29,897 bases of DNA from an uncultured Oscillospiraceae bacterium (GCA_900549055.1 URNB01000016.1:1-29897), one strand, 5' to 3'. Numbered from the stretch's first letter, positions 6,637 through 15,489 are shown. Translations and numbers: made by a program. The notes: a model not told the origin generated them from the letters alone.

Positions 6637-8814
6637 TTAAAGATGCAAAACTCTTTCTTTAATTTCCTGTGTTCTGCCCTGATTCCAGAACTGCGTGCCG
6701 ATGTATCCGCAGGTTCTGCGGGCAACATTCATTTTATCCTGATCGGTATTGCCGCAATTCGGGCATTTCCAAACCAGCTTGCCGTCGTCATTCTCGCTTA
6801 TTTCGATCTCGCCGTCATACCCGCAAGCCTGGCAGTAATCACTCTTTGTGTTAAGCTCGGCGTACATTATATTATCGTAAATAAACTTCATAACCGAAAT
6901 TACCGCGTCAAGATTATTCTGCATATCCGGCACTTCAACATACGAAATTGCACCGCCGGGCGATAATGCCTGGAACTTGGCTTCAAGCGCCAGCTTATCG
7001 AATGCGTCGATATTTTCGGTAACATGAACATGGTAACTGTTGGTGATATAGTTTTTATCGGTAACGCCCTTTATTATGCCGAAACGCTTCTGCAGGCATT
7101 TTGCAAACTTATAGGTAGTGCTCTCAAGCGGCGTACCGTAAAGCGAATAATCGATATTTTCATCGGCTTTCCACTTTGCGGTATACTCGTTGAGCTTTTT
7201 CATTATTTCAAGGCCGAACTCCTCGCCCTCGGGCTCTGTGAGCTTTTTGCCGATCATGCTGTAAACGCATTCCCAAAGCCCCGCATAGCCGAGCGACAGG
7301 GTGGAATACCCGCCGTGGAGATATTTATCGATAGTTTCGCCCTTTTTAAGGCGCAAAAGCGCGCCGTATTGCCAAAGGATGGGGGCCGCGTCGGACACGG
7401 TGCCGGTAAGTCTTTCATGGCGCGCCTGCAGCGCTCTGTGGCAGAGCTGCATACGGTCATCGAATATCTTCCAGAATTTATCTATATCGCCCTGTGCGGA
7501 AAGACCTATATCCACCAAATTCACGGTGACAACGCCCTGATTGAAGCGGCCGTAATACTTCGGCTTGCCGTTTTCATCCACATATGGCGTCAAAAAGCTG
7601 CGGCAGCCCATGCAGGTGTAGCAGTGACCCTCGCCGTTTTTATCGATCTTGTTTTTAAGCATGACCTTTTCGGAAATGTAATCGGGCACCATTCGCTTTG
7701 CGGTGCACTTTGCCGAAAGCTTCGTTAAATACCAGTACTCGCCGTCCTCGGTTATATTGTCATCCTCAAGCACATAAATAAGCTTCGGGAATGCGGGCGT
7801 TATCCACACGCCCTTTTCGTTTTTAACGCCCTGATAGCGCTGCTTTAAGACCTCTTCTATAATAAGCGCCAAATCACGCTTTTCCTGCTCGTTTTTAGCC
7901 TCGTTCAGATACATAAATACCGTGACAAAGGGTGCCTGACCGTTGGTGGTCATAAGGGTCACTACCTGGTACTGAATCATCTGAACGCCCTTGCGAACCT
8001 CGTTGAGCAACCGTTTTTCGGTTATCTCGCGCGCCTTTTCGGGGGTGATTTCGGTCCCCGCCTCGCAAAACTCCTCTAAAACATCGCTGTATATTTTCTT
8101 GCGGCTTATATCCACAAAGGGGGCTAGGTGCGCCAGGCTTATGCTCTGACCGCCGTACTGGCAGGAGGCAACCTGCGCTATTATTTGGGTTGCGATATTG
8201 CAGGCGGTGGAAAAGCTGTGCGGCTTTTCAATCAGCGTGCCGCTTATGACCGTGCCGTTCTGCAGCATATCCTCAAGGTTTACAAGGTCGCAGTTGTGCA
8301 TATGCTGGGCAAAATAATCCGCGTCATGAAAATGAATTATGCCCTGCTCGTGTGCTTCGACTATATCGTTATCAAGCAGCAGTCTTTTGGTAATGTCCTT
8401 GCTGACCTCGCCCGCCATATAGTCGCGCTGAACGCTGTTTACGGTCGGGTTCTTATTGGAATTTTCCTGCTTTACCTCTTCGTTGTTGCATTCGATAAGG
8501 CTTAAGATCTGCTCGTCGGTGGTGTTCGCCTTTCTCACAAGTGCGCGCTGATAACGGTAGGTTATGTATCTGCGCGCAACATCGAAGGCGCGCTGGTTCA
8601 TTATCTGATCCTCTACCATATCCTGTATTTCCTCAACGCTTAAAGAGCGGTTGACATTGGTAGCCGCGCTCTCAACATCCTCCGCTATGCGCTTTATCTG
8701 TATATCCGACATACGCTCGCTCGGAACAACGCTTTCATTTGCCTTTTTTACCGCAATTTCAATCTTTTTAGGGTCAAAATCAACCTCTGCCCCGCTTCTT
8801 TTTATGATTTTCAT
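6637..8814 (-). CDS. nrdD: Anaerobic (class III) ribonucleoside-triphosphate reductase
   Basis: The 725-residue glycyl-radical enzyme reduces ribonucleoside triphosphates to deoxy forms without oxygen. An ATP-cone allosteric domain covers about residues 1-95 (starting KIIKRSGAEVDFDPKKIE). The catalytic barrel includes HNCDLVNLEDML and TCMGCRSFLTPY, which hold the expected active-site cysteines. A C-terminal zinc site uses CQACG and CPNCG, and the radical loop RRTCGYIGTQFWNQG places the radical glycine at about residue 703. The length matches the family. It is first in the nrdD-nrdG-dut unit and has candidate NrdR sites upstream. Its presence points to a strictly or facultatively anaerobic life. 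Confidence 0.97.
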   Translation of the reverse strand: MKIIKRSGAEVDFDPKKIEIAVKKANESVVPSERMSDIQIKRIAEDVESAATNVNRSLSVEEIQDMVEDQIMNQRAFDVARRYITYRYQRALVRKANTTDEQILSLIECNNEEVKQENSNKNPTVNSVQRDYMAGEVSKDITKRLLLDNDIVEAHEQGIIHFHDADYFAQHMHNCDLVNLEDMLQNGTVISGTLIEKPHSFSTACNIATQIIAQVASCQYGGQSISLAHLAPFVDISRKKIYSDVLEEFCEAGTEITPEKAREITEKRLLNEVRKGVQMIQYQVVTLMTTNGQAPFVTVFMYLNEAKNEQEKRDLALIIEEVLKQRYQGVKNEKGVWITPAFPKLIYVLEDDNITEDGEYWYLTKLSAKCTAKRMVPDYISEKVMLKNKIDKNGEGHCYTCMGCRSFLTPYVDENGKPKYYGRFNQGVVTVNLVDIGLSAQGDIDKFWKIFDDRMQLCHRALQARHERLTGTVSDAAPILWQYGALLRLKKGETIDKYLHGGYSTLSLGYAGLWECVYSMIGKKLTEPEGEEFGLEIMKKLNEYTAKWKADENIDYSLYGTPLESTTYKFAKCLQKRFGIIKGVTDKNYITNSYHVHVTENIDAFDKLALEAKFQALSPGGAISYVEVPDMQNNLDAVISVMKFIYDNIMYAELNTKSDYCQACGYDGEIEISENDDGKLVWKCPNCGNTDQDKMNVARRTCGYIGTQFWNQGRTQEIKERVLHL

Positions 8815-8859
8815 TCAAACATCCCCTTGTAGCCGCATCCCAAAAAAGCGGCTTATATA

Positions 8860-8913
8860 TACAATATCTTGTTAGTGCGAAAACTATTATACCACAAATT
8901 ACGGAAAATGCAA
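8860..8913 (-). promoter_or_regulatory. nrdD promoter with candidate NrdR boxes
   Basis: The minus strand has GTATAATAG, with TATAAT at 8891-8886, preceded after 16 bp by TTGCAT (8913-8908). TACAATATCTTGTTA at 8860-8874 resembles the NrdR-box pattern (acaCwATATwtwGtgt), and a weaker AAACTATTATACCAC at 8881-8895 overlaps the -10. The centres lie about 21 bp apart, two helical turns. NrdR-ATP/dATP repression of nrd genes is known; its use here is inferred. A short hairpin (AGCCGC...GCGGCT) at about 8830-8852 lies in the leader. Confidence 0.45.
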
Positions 8914-8932
8914 TAGTCAATTTCAATAATAT

Positions 8933-9790
8933 TCAGGTTTTTGTTTTGAACCCCTCGCCGAGCACCTCGCCCGCCTCCCCGACGATTATAAAGGCATTTT
9001 TATCACACTCTGTAGCAAGCCTGCATACCGCCGCCACCTCGTTGCGGCGAACGGTGCACATGAGCATCTGCCTTTGAGCGCCGGTGTATGCACCCGTTAC
9101 ATTAAGCAGGGTAACGCCGCGGTTTAAAAGCGACATTATGCTGTCGGACAGTTCCTTTGAATTATCGGTTATGACATAAATGATCTTGCCCCTGTCAGCC
9201 CCGTAGAGTATCACATCCATAACGCGGGACGAGGTGTAAATTGCAATCACGGCATAAAGTGCGCTTTCAATATTTTTGTAAACCAGCGCCGTCGCAGCCA
9301 CCACCGCCGCGTCAGCCGCAAGCATGAGTCTGCCGACTGTCAGGTGCGGAAATCTGCGGTTTATGAGCTTTGCGATTATATCCGTGCCGCCGGTAGTGGC
9401 TCCGCGCAGCATAAACAGGCTGATTCCGAGTCCCATCAGCAGTCCTCCGAAGAGGGCTGCCAAAATCGGGTCGATTTTTATTGTGGGCAGAAACAGCCCC
9501 GAAATATCAAGCATCAGGGACATTATCGCCGTAGCGACAGCAGTCTTCGCAATAAAAATACCGCCGAATTTAATAAATGCCGCCGCAAGCAGCGGAATAT
9601 TGAGAACGAACACAACCGCGCCTATCGGCAGCGAGAAAAGATAGTTAAGTATCGTCGCGATACCCGTCAGTCCCCCGGGTGATATACCGTTTTCCGAAAG
9701 GAAAAGCAGGACTGCGGTGGAGTAGATAAATCCCCCGGCTATATAGAATAAAATATCGGTCAGAAATGTGAATATACGCTTTCTTCTCAT
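8933..9790 (-). CDS. YitT-family membrane protein (DUF2179)
   Basis: The 285-residue protein has five to six N-terminal hydrophobic helices (to about residue 190), followed by a soluble domain (KIIYVITDNSKELSDSIMSLL, GVTLLNVTGAYTG, MLMCTVRRNEVAAV) that is the DUF2179/YitT C-terminal domain. The GLTGIATILNY and RGATTGGTDIIAKLINRRF segments are characteristic of the family. Function is unknown; such proteins are common in Firmicutes, often in several copies. A TTG at 9805 is in frame, but GGAGG eight bases before the ATG at 9790 sets the start. A strong candidate promoter lies upstream. Confidence 0.88.
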   Translation of the reverse strand: MRRKRIFTFLTDILFYIAGGFIYSTAVLLFLSENGISPGGLTGIATILNYLFSLPIGAVVFVLNIPLLAAAFIKFGGIFIAKTAVATAIMSLMLDISGLFLPTIKIDPILAALFGGLLMGLGISLFMLRGATTGGTDIIAKLINRRFPHLTVGRLMLAADAAVVAATALVYKNIESALYAVIAIYTSSRVMDVILYGADRGKIIYVITDNSKELSDSIMSLLNRGVTLLNVTGAYTGAQRQMLMCTVRRNEVAAVCRLATECDKNAFIIVGEAGEVLGEGFKTKT

Positions 9791-9883
9791 ATAAGCTTCC
9801 TCCAAACGTGATACTATATTCGGCAGACGCGGGGCTTTTTTTATTCTTTCCCTTTTTTGCGAAAAAACAAAGCCTCTTTAAAT

Positions 9884-9912
9884 ATTCTATCATGTTTGCG
9901 GCTTGCGGTCAA
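9884..9912 (-). promoter_or_regulatory. Promoter for the YitT-family gene
   Basis: On the minus strand, TTGACC (9912-9907) and TAGAAT (9889-9884) are separated by exactly 17 bp, close to the sigma-A consensus. The start codon at 9790 gives a leader of nearly 90 nt. Confidence 0.7.
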
Positions 9913-9944
9913 CTCGAAGTCGGCGCTTTTGTCTAATATTATGC

Positions 9945-9985
9945 TTGTTTTAAATTAAAAAATGTGTTATTATATATTTAACACA
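9945..9985 (+). promoter_or_regulatory. Promoter and palindromic operator of the DtxR-like/hydrolase pair
   Basis: TTGTTT (9945-9950) and TATTAT (9968-9973) are 17 bp apart. A 23-bp inverted repeat with perfect 7-bp arms TGTGTTA/TAACACA (9963-9969 and 9979-9985) covers the -10 element. This is a likely autorepression site for the metalloregulator that follows. It does not match the classic DtxR or MntR boxes that I know. Confidence 0.55.
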
Positions 9986-10004
9986 GCTTGGAGGGAGTTT
10001 TGGC

Positions 10005-10382
10005 ATGCATCTTCAGGAATCGGGAGAAATGTATCTCGAAACAATACTTATACTGAGCCGCAAAAGCCAATTTGTTCGCTCTATTGATATAAGCGAATAT
10101 ATGGGCTTTTCAAAGCCGAGCGTCAGCCGCGCCATAGGGCTTTTAAAGGACGGCGGATATATAACCGTTGACGGCAGCGGATATATCGCTTTAACCGACG
10201 CGGGCGCGGAAATTGCGGGGAAAATTTACGAACGGCACAATGTGCTGACCGAATTTTTAAGAAAGATCGGCGTATCCGAGGAAACCGCCGCGGCAGATGC
10301 CTGCAAAATAGAACACAATATATGCGATGAAACCTTTGACGCACTCAAAAAGCATATAAAAGAAATAGAGGAAAAGCCATGA
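10005..10382 (+). CDS. Short DtxR/MntR-family metal-dependent regulator
   Basis: A 125-residue protein with the DtxR-family winged helix (SIDISEYMGFSKPSVSRAIGLLKDGGYITVD) and the metal-binding dimerisation domain (ERHNVLTEFLRKIGV, ACKIEHNICDET). It lacks the C-terminal SH3-like domain of DtxR, so it has the short MntR-like layout. Aligned by eye, the ligand positions read M9, E12, H78, C100, E103 and H104. Methionine and cysteine at the first and fourth of these positions are the iron-type DtxR set; manganese-type MntR has Asp and Glu there. An iron sensor is therefore the more likely guess. GGAGGG precedes the ATG, an operator-like palindrome covers the promoter, and the stop overlaps the start of the next gene. 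Confidence 0.85.
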   Translation: MHLQESGEMYLETILILSRKSQFVRSIDISEYMGFSKPSVSRAIGLLKDGGYITVDGSGYIALTDAGAEIAGKIYERHNVLTEFLRKIGVSEETAAADACKIEHNICDETFDALKKHIKEIEEKP

Positions 10383-11068
10383 GCTTCTCCCTGAGTTTTA
10401 CCGAAAAGGGTTACGGCACGCCGCTTGTTTTACTCCACGGAAACGGAGAAGACAGCGGCTGTTTTGTCAATCAAATCGATAAGTTTTCGGAATTCCGCCG
10501 TGTAATAGCGGTCGATACCAGAGGTCACGGCGCTTCGCCGCGCGGAAGCCGACCCTTCACGCTCGACACCTTTGCAAACGATCTGAATGAGCTTTTTGAT
10601 AAGCTCGGTATCGACTCTGCCGATATTTTAGGCTTTTCCGACGGCGGGAATATCGCCCTTATTTTTGCATTAAAATACCCCGAAAGGGTGAAGCGAATGG
10701 TGCTTTGCGGCGCCAATCTGTTCCCCACGGGGCTTAAAGGCTCTTTTTTGATTCCGGTAAGACTTACCTATGCTGTTCTGGGGCTTGTTCCCCGCCGCGT
10801 ACGCAGTGTGCGCCGCCGCAGGGAGCTGCTTTATTTAATGGCAAAGCAGCCGAACATACGCCCGCAAGCGCTCGAAAGCATTAAATGCCCCGTGCTTGTA
10901 ATGGCGGGAACAAAGGATGTTATAAAGGAAAAGCATACAAAGCTTATCGCCGCCTCGCTGCCGAATGCAAGGCTGTGCTTTTTAAAGGGCGGGCATTTTA
11001 TCATAAAAACAAACAGTGTTGAATTCAACAGTGAGGTTGAAAAATTTCTCCGCGCGCAGAAGACCTGA
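10379..11068 (+). CDS. Alpha/beta-fold hydrolase
   Basis: A 229-residue alpha/beta hydrolase. It has the oxyanion segment LLHGNGED (about 18-25), DTRGHGAS, the nucleophile elbow GFSDGG with S87, an acid candidate D180 in MAGTKDVI, and H206 in KGGHFI. There is no signal peptide. Its ATG overlaps the stop of the metalloregulator gene (ATGA), so translation is probably coupled and both genes fall under the same operator. Substrate is unknown; esterase or C-C hydrolase activity is typical of the fold. A metal link, for example siderophore or acyl-ester cleavage, is only suggested by the neighbour. Confidence 0.85.
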   Translation: MSFSLSFTEKGYGTPLVLLHGNGEDSGCFVNQIDKFSEFRRVIAVDTRGHGASPRGSRPFTLDTFANDLNELFDKLGIDSADILGFSDGGNIALIFALKYPERVKRMVLCGANLFPTGLKGSFLIPVRLTYAVLGLVPRRVRSVRRRRELLYLMAKQPNIRPQALESIKCPVLVMAGTKDVIKEKHTKLIAASLPNARLCFLKGGHFIIKTNSVEFNSEVEKFLRAQKT

Positions 11069-11113
11069 AAGCTGCGTCTCAAACAGAAAGATGCATTTTC
11101 AAAAGCAGCTTTT
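11068..11113 (+). terminator. Possible terminator after the alpha/beta hydrolase
   Basis: AAAGCTGC (11068-11075) can pair with GCAGCTTT, which runs into TTTTT near 11104-11113, with a long loop of about 28 nt. The right arm lies inside the 3' end of the convergent bioY gene. The loop is larger than usual, so this is tentative. Confidence 0.3.
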
Positions 11114-11627
11114 TAATGTAAACCGCCAGTAAAAACGCCGCCGCCACCGAAATAATATCCTTTATGAGATACGGTGCGGAAACCAAAAGAAATGCGGGAA
11201 CAAACTTCATTTTATAGATTAATGCGTATTGCAGGCTGCCCCAAATATGGCATATTGCAAGCCCCGCAAAGCCCGGCAGTATTTTGAGATATTTATTTTT
11301 TATGAGCACGCCGACTCCGCAAAGCCCGGTTAAAAAGAGGAAGCCGAAAATAAATCCGCCTGTCGCCCCGAAAAGCACCTGCACGCCGCCCCTGAAGCCC
11401 GAGAACACAGGCACCCCAACCGTGCCCAAAAGGATATATGCGGCAATCGAAGCCAAGCCCCACTTCACACCGAGAACATAGCCGCAAAGTGCCACGGCAA
11501 AGGTCTGCAGGGTGAGCGGCACATCAAACGGCGTCGGAATTGCGGTTTGCGAAAGCACGGCGGTAATCGCGGTGAAAAGCGCCGCCGTTATGAGTTTTAA
11601 AGTTCTTTTTTTTGCATTTTCTTTCAT
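11079..11627 (-). CDS. bioY: BioY-family biotin transporter (ECF S component)
   Basis: A 182-residue membrane protein of about six helices with BioY signatures: TAIPTPFDVPLTLQTFAVAL near residues 28-47, GLASIAAYILLGTVGVPVF, and FRGGVQVLFGATGGFIFGF. It binds biotin in the membrane and works with a shared energy-coupling factor (EcfA/A'/T), none of which is encoded in this window. It has its own consensus promoter covered by a BirA-type operator, so it is a biotin-repressed single gene. It lies downstream of rpoC on the same strand and converges with the alpha/beta hydrolase gene. Confidence 0.94.
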   Translation of the reverse strand: MKENAKKRTLKLITAALFTAITAVLSQTAIPTPFDVPLTLQTFAVALCGYVLGVKWGLASIAAYILLGTVGVPVFSGFRGGVQVLFGATGGFIFGFLFLTGLCGVGVLIKNKYLKILPGFAGLAICHIWGSLQYALIYKMKFVPAFLLVSAPYLIKDIISVAAAFLLAVYIKKLLLKMHLSV

Positions 11628-11665
11628 TTTAGAATCCCCAATCGGTTTATACTGTCATAAAAAGC

Positions 11666-11725
11666 ATTATAAAGCATACAGTCCGAATTGTCAACCTAAT
11701 TTTAATATAGGTTGACAATTCGGAC
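11666..11725 (-). promoter_or_regulatory. bioY promoter overlapped by a BirA-type operator
   Basis: On the minus strand TTGACA (11694-11689) and TATAAT (11671-11666) are separated by exactly 17 bp, a full consensus sigma-A promoter. The -35 lies inside a perfect inverted repeat with 17-bp arms, 11681-11697 and 11709-11725. Its core TTGTCAACC-N13-GGTTGACAA resembles the biotin repressor site (TTGTnAACC...GGTTnACAA). This fits repression of bioY by biotinyl-AMP-bound BirA. No birA gene is visible in the window. Confidence 0.8.
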
Positions 11726-11754
11726 TTTGCTTTTTATTAAAGACTTTAAAGCGA

Positions 11755-11797
11755 GCTTCCCCGCCGACCTCGGTTTCGACGAAATCGGCGGGGAAGC
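11755..11797 (-). terminator. Terminator hairpin after rpoC
   Basis: GCTTCCCCGCCGA and TCGGCGGGGAAGC form a perfect, very GC-rich 13-bp stem, about 50 nt past the rpoC stop. The following T-run is weak (TCGCTTTAAAGTCTTT), but the stem strength and the position argue that it ends the rpoBC transcript before bioY. Confidence 0.7.
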
Positions 11798-11845
11798 AGT
11801 AAATTTTGCCGTATCAGGGACGGAGATGCCTTTTATCCTGCCGCC

Positions 11846-14800
11846 TTATTCAGCGGCAGCTTCGGGCATATCACCCGCTTCGGAATCGGTCGGAATGCCG
11901 TCATCGAGCATATCCTCATCATATTCCGGAGGATTTATCTCGGCGCAGCGCATACCTGTACCCGCAGGAACAAGCTTACCGATAATAACATTTTCCTTAA
12001 GACCGAACAGCGGGTCAACCTTGCCCTTGATGGCGGCTTCGGTAAGCACGCGTGTGGTCTCCTGGAAAGAAGCTGCCGATAAGAACGATTCGGTAGCAAG
12101 AGATGCCTTTGTAATACCGAGCAGCGTTGCGCGATAGGCAGCCTTTGAAAGCCCCTCCTCGCCCGCATCGATACGCGCCTGAACGGCGGCGTTTGCCTCT
12201 GCGATCTCCTTGTATTCGTAGCTGACATTCTGCAGCAGGTCTGTAGAGCCGGGGTCGGTAATGCGCAGCTTGCGCATCATCTGACGGACTATAACCTCAA
12301 TGTGCTTATCGTTGATATCAACACCCTGGGTACGGTAGGCGTTCTGAATTTCGGCTATGATATATTCCTCAACAGCCTCAGGCCCCTGCGCCTCCAAAAT
12401 ATCCTGCGGATATTTAGCGCCCGGAATCAGCATATCGCCCGCCTTAACCTCGTCGCCGTCCTTAACAAGGCAGCGTATGCCGTAAGGAATGGTGACCTTT
12501 TCCTCGGTTTTAAGCTCATCGTTTGTGATTATAATTACATTACTCTTCTTTTCCTCGGCAATGCGTACGGTACCGTCCATTTTGGCGATAAGTGCGCAGC
12601 GCTTCGGTCTGCGTGCCTCGAACAGCTCCTCAACACGCGGAAGACCCTGTGTAATATCCTCTGTACTCGCAATACCGCCGGTGTGGAAGGTACGCATCGT
12701 AAGCTGGGTGCCCGGCTCGCCTATAGACTGAGCCGCAACTATGCCGACAGCCTCGCCTGTGGTAACCGGTTTGCTGGTTGCAAGGTTTCTGCCGTAGCAC
12801 TTCTTGCACACGCCGTGGTGGCTGTGGCAGGTAAGCACCGAGCGTATCTCAATGCTTTCGATTCCGGCGTCAACAATTTTCTTGGCGCCCTCGCCCGTAA
12901 CCATATCCTCATGCGACCAGATAACCTCACCGGTATTCGGATCAACTGCGTCATGGAGCAGATATCTGCCCTCAAGGCGCTCTGCAAGCGGCTCCAGAAT
13001 GTGGTTTCCATCCTTAATATCGGTGACGGTAAGACCCTCTTCCGTACCGCAGTCGTCCTCACGGACGATAACATCCTGCGCAACATCGACCAGACGGCGG
13101 GTAAGATAACCCGAGTCAGCTGTACGCAAAGCAGTATCGGCAAGTCCCTTACGCGCACCGCGTGAGGAAATGAAGTATTCAAGTACGTTAAGACCCTCGC
13201 GGTAGTTGGCACGGATAGGTACTTCGATAACCTTACCCGCAGTATTCGCTATAAGTCCGCGCATACCCGCAAGCTGTCTTATCTGACTCATAGAACCGCG
13301 CGCGCCGGAGTCCGCCATCATGAATATCGGGTTGAATTCATCAAGGTTGCCCTTCAGTGCGTCGGCAACATCCTCGGTCGCCTTGTTCCATATTTCTATA
13401 ACATGGCGGCTGCGCTCGTCGTTGCTTATAAGACCGCGCCTGTAATCGCGGGTTACCAGATCAATCTGTGCCTCGGCGCCTGCAAGTATTTCCTTTTTCG
13501 CCGGCGGAATTACCGCGTCGATAACCGCAACGGTGATAGCACCCTTGGTGGAATATTTAAAGCCGGTCGCCTTGATATTATCAAGAACAATAGCGGATTC
13601 GCTTGTTCCGTGCATTGTAATGCAACGGTCGATAATTTTACCGAGCTGCTTTTTGCCGACCTTATTCTGAATAATGTCGTCGTTGCTCTCAATAATATTG
13701 GCATCGGGATTTTTAACGGTATAGGTCCATTCAAGGTCGAGCGTGTGCTTGGGGTCGGTTCTGTCAACAAAGCCTAAATCCTGCGGAATCGACTCATTGA
13801 AGATTATAAAGCCGACCGTGCACCAAACAAGGCCGTGCTCGCCCTTATCGTTGGTCATACGCACTCTTATAGGCGCGTGCAGACCCACAATACCGTCGTT
13901 ATAAGCCATTATCGCCTCGTTTTTATCTCTGAATATCTTGTTTGCGCCCTTTTCGTCGGACTTAACAAGAGTGAGGTAGTAAGAGCCGAGTACCATATCC
14001 TGCGTAGGAACGGTAACAGGCTTACCGTCGGACGGCTTTAAGAGGTTGTTGGCGGCGAGCATAAGGAAGCGCGCCTCTGCCTGTGCCTCTGCCGACAGCG
14101 GAATGTGAATAGCCATCTGGTCGCCGTCGAAGTCGGCATTGTATGCCGTACAAACGAGCGGGTGCAGCTTCAACGCCTTACCCTCAACCAGCACCGGCTC
14201 AAAAGCCTGAATACCGAGTCTGTGAAGAGTCGGAGCACGGTTAAGAAGCACGGGATGCTCCTTGATAACCATTTCGAGCGCGTCCCAAATCTCGGTGGAC
14301 GCACGCTCCACCATCTTTCTTGCGGACTTAATATTTGTAACAGCCTTGGTTTCAACCAGGCGCTTCATAACAAAGGGCTTGAAAAGCTCCAGCGCCATTT
14401 CCTTCGGAACGCCGCACTGGTACATTTTAAGCTCGGGTCCTACAACTATAACCGAACGGCCGGAATAGTCAACACGCTTACCGAGCAGATTCTGACGGAA
14501 GCGTCCCTGCTTACCCTTAAGCATATCGGAAAGAGACTTAAGCGCGCGGTTGTTCGGGCCTGTTACGGGCTTGCCGCGTCTGCCGTTATCGATAAGGGCA
14601 TCAACCGCCTCCTGAAGCATACGCTTTTCGTTGCGGACTATTATATCCGGTGCGCGCAGCTCAAGAAGTCTCTTCAAGCGGTTGTTACGGTTGATAACAC
14701 GCCTGTAAAGATCATTCAGATCGCTCGTTGCGAAACGGCCGCCGTCCAGCTGAACCATCGGGCGGAGATCCGGCGGAATTACCGGAATAACATCAAGTAT

Positions 14801-15475
14801 CATCCACTCGGGACGGTTGCCCGACTGCCTGAAGGCTTCAAGCACCTCAAGACGCTTTAAAAGACGGATGCTCTTCTGTCCCGTTGCGTCCTCAAGCTCG
14901 GCGCGCAGCTCGTCGCAGGTCTTATCAAGATCAATTTCGCAAAGCAGCTTCTTTATAGCCTCTGCGCCCATGCCCGCTTCAAAGTCGTTTTCATACTTTT
15001 CACGCATATCGCGGTACTGCTTTTCGTTTAAAAGCTGCTTTTTTTCAAGCGGAGTAGTACCGGGGTCGGTAACTATATACTGCGAGAAATAAAGCACCTG
15101 CTCAAGCGCCTTCGGCGTGATATCGAGCACAAGACCCATTCTTGACGGGATAGTCTTGAAATACCAAATGTGCGAAACCGGGGCTGCAAGCTCAATCGAA
15201 CCCATGCGCTCGCGGCGAACCTTCGCGCGGGTCACTTCAACGCCGCAGCGTTCGCAGACCTTGCCCTTATAGCGGATGCGCTTGTACTTTCCGCAGTGGC
15301 ACTCCCAGTCCTTCTGCGGCCCGAAAATACGCTCGCAGAAAAGTCCGCCCTGCTCGGGCTTTAAGGTACGGTAGTTAATGGTCTCCGGCTTTGTAACCTC
15401 GCCGTGCGACCAGCTTCTTATCTGTTCGGGAGACGCAAGTCCTATTTTTATTGATTCAAATTCAATTTCTGCCAT
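11846..15475 (-). CDS. rpoC: RNA polymerase beta' subunit
   Basis: The 1209-residue beta' subunit forms with beta the catalytic crab-claw of RNA polymerase. Visible parts are the N-terminal zinc ribbon (C59, C61, C74, C77 in CHCGKYK...CERC), the rudder/lid region, the magnesium-binding NADFDGD at about residues 446-452, the bridge helix/trigger loop blocks (MADSGARGSMSQIRQLAGMRG, MRTFHTGGIA), and the second zinc site CHSHHGVCKKC. The length is normal for Clostridia without large insertions. It starts 14 bp after rpoB behind GGAGGGG and ends with an acidic tail. A strong hairpin follows. Confidence 0.99.
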   Translation of the reverse strand: MAEIEFESIKIGLASPEQIRSWSHGEVTKPETINYRTLKPEQGGLFCERIFGPQKDWECHCGKYKRIRYKGKVCERCGVEVTRAKVRRERMGSIELAAPVSHIWYFKTIPSRMGLVLDITPKALEQVLYFSQYIVTDPGTTPLEKKQLLNEKQYRDMREKYENDFEAGMGAEAIKKLLCEIDLDKTCDELRAELEDATGQKSIRLLKRLEVLEAFRQSGNRPEWMILDVIPVIPPDLRPMVQLDGGRFATSDLNDLYRRVINRNNRLKRLLELRAPDIIVRNEKRMLQEAVDALIDNGRRGKPVTGPNNRALKSLSDMLKGKQGRFRQNLLGKRVDYSGRSVIVVGPELKMYQCGVPKEMALELFKPFVMKRLVETKAVTNIKSARKMVERASTEIWDALEMVIKEHPVLLNRAPTLHRLGIQAFEPVLVEGKALKLHPLVCTAYNADFDGDQMAIHIPLSAEAQAEARFLMLAANNLLKPSDGKPVTVPTQDMVLGSYYLTLVKSDEKGANKIFRDKNEAIMAYNDGIVGLHAPIRVRMTNDKGEHGLVWCTVGFIIFNESIPQDLGFVDRTDPKHTLDLEWTYTVKNPDANIIESNDDIIQNKVGKKQLGKIIDRCITMHGTSESAIVLDNIKATGFKYSTKGAITVAVIDAVIPPAKKEILAGAEAQIDLVTRDYRRGLISNDERSRHVIEIWNKATEDVADALKGNLDEFNPIFMMADSGARGSMSQIRQLAGMRGLIANTAGKVIEVPIRANYREGLNVLEYFISSRGARKGLADTALRTADSGYLTRRLVDVAQDVIVREDDCGTEEGLTVTDIKDGNHILEPLAERLEGRYLLHDAVDPNTGEVIWSHEDMVTGEGAKKIVDAGIESIEIRSVLTCHSHHGVCKKCYGRNLATSKPVTTGEAVGIVAAQSIGEPGTQLTMRTFHTGGIASTEDITQGLPRVEELFEARRPKRCALIAKMDGTVRIAEEKKSNVIIITNDELKTEEKVTIPYGIRCLVKDGDEVKAGDMLIPGAKYPQDILEAQGPEAVEEYIIAEIQNAYRTQGVDINDKHIEVIVRQMMRKLRITDPGSTDLLQNVSYEYKEIAEANAAVQARIDAGEEGLSKAAYRATLLGITKASLATESFLSAASFQETTRVLTEAAIKGKVDPLFGLKENVIIGKLVPAGTGMRCAEINPPEYDEDMLDDGIPTDSEAGDMPEAAAE

Positions 15476-15489
15476 ATCTGCCCCTCCGT

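Noticed and set aside
7024..7728. Plus-strand open frame of 234 codons opposite nrdD
   Set aside because: It is antisense to the nrdD catalytic domain and its translation shows no family features.
12302..13165. Long plus-strand open frame of 287 codons opposite rpoC
   Set aside because: It lies wholly antisense to unmistakable rpoC sequence, has no ribosome site and shows no recognisable domain; it is a codon-bias shadow.
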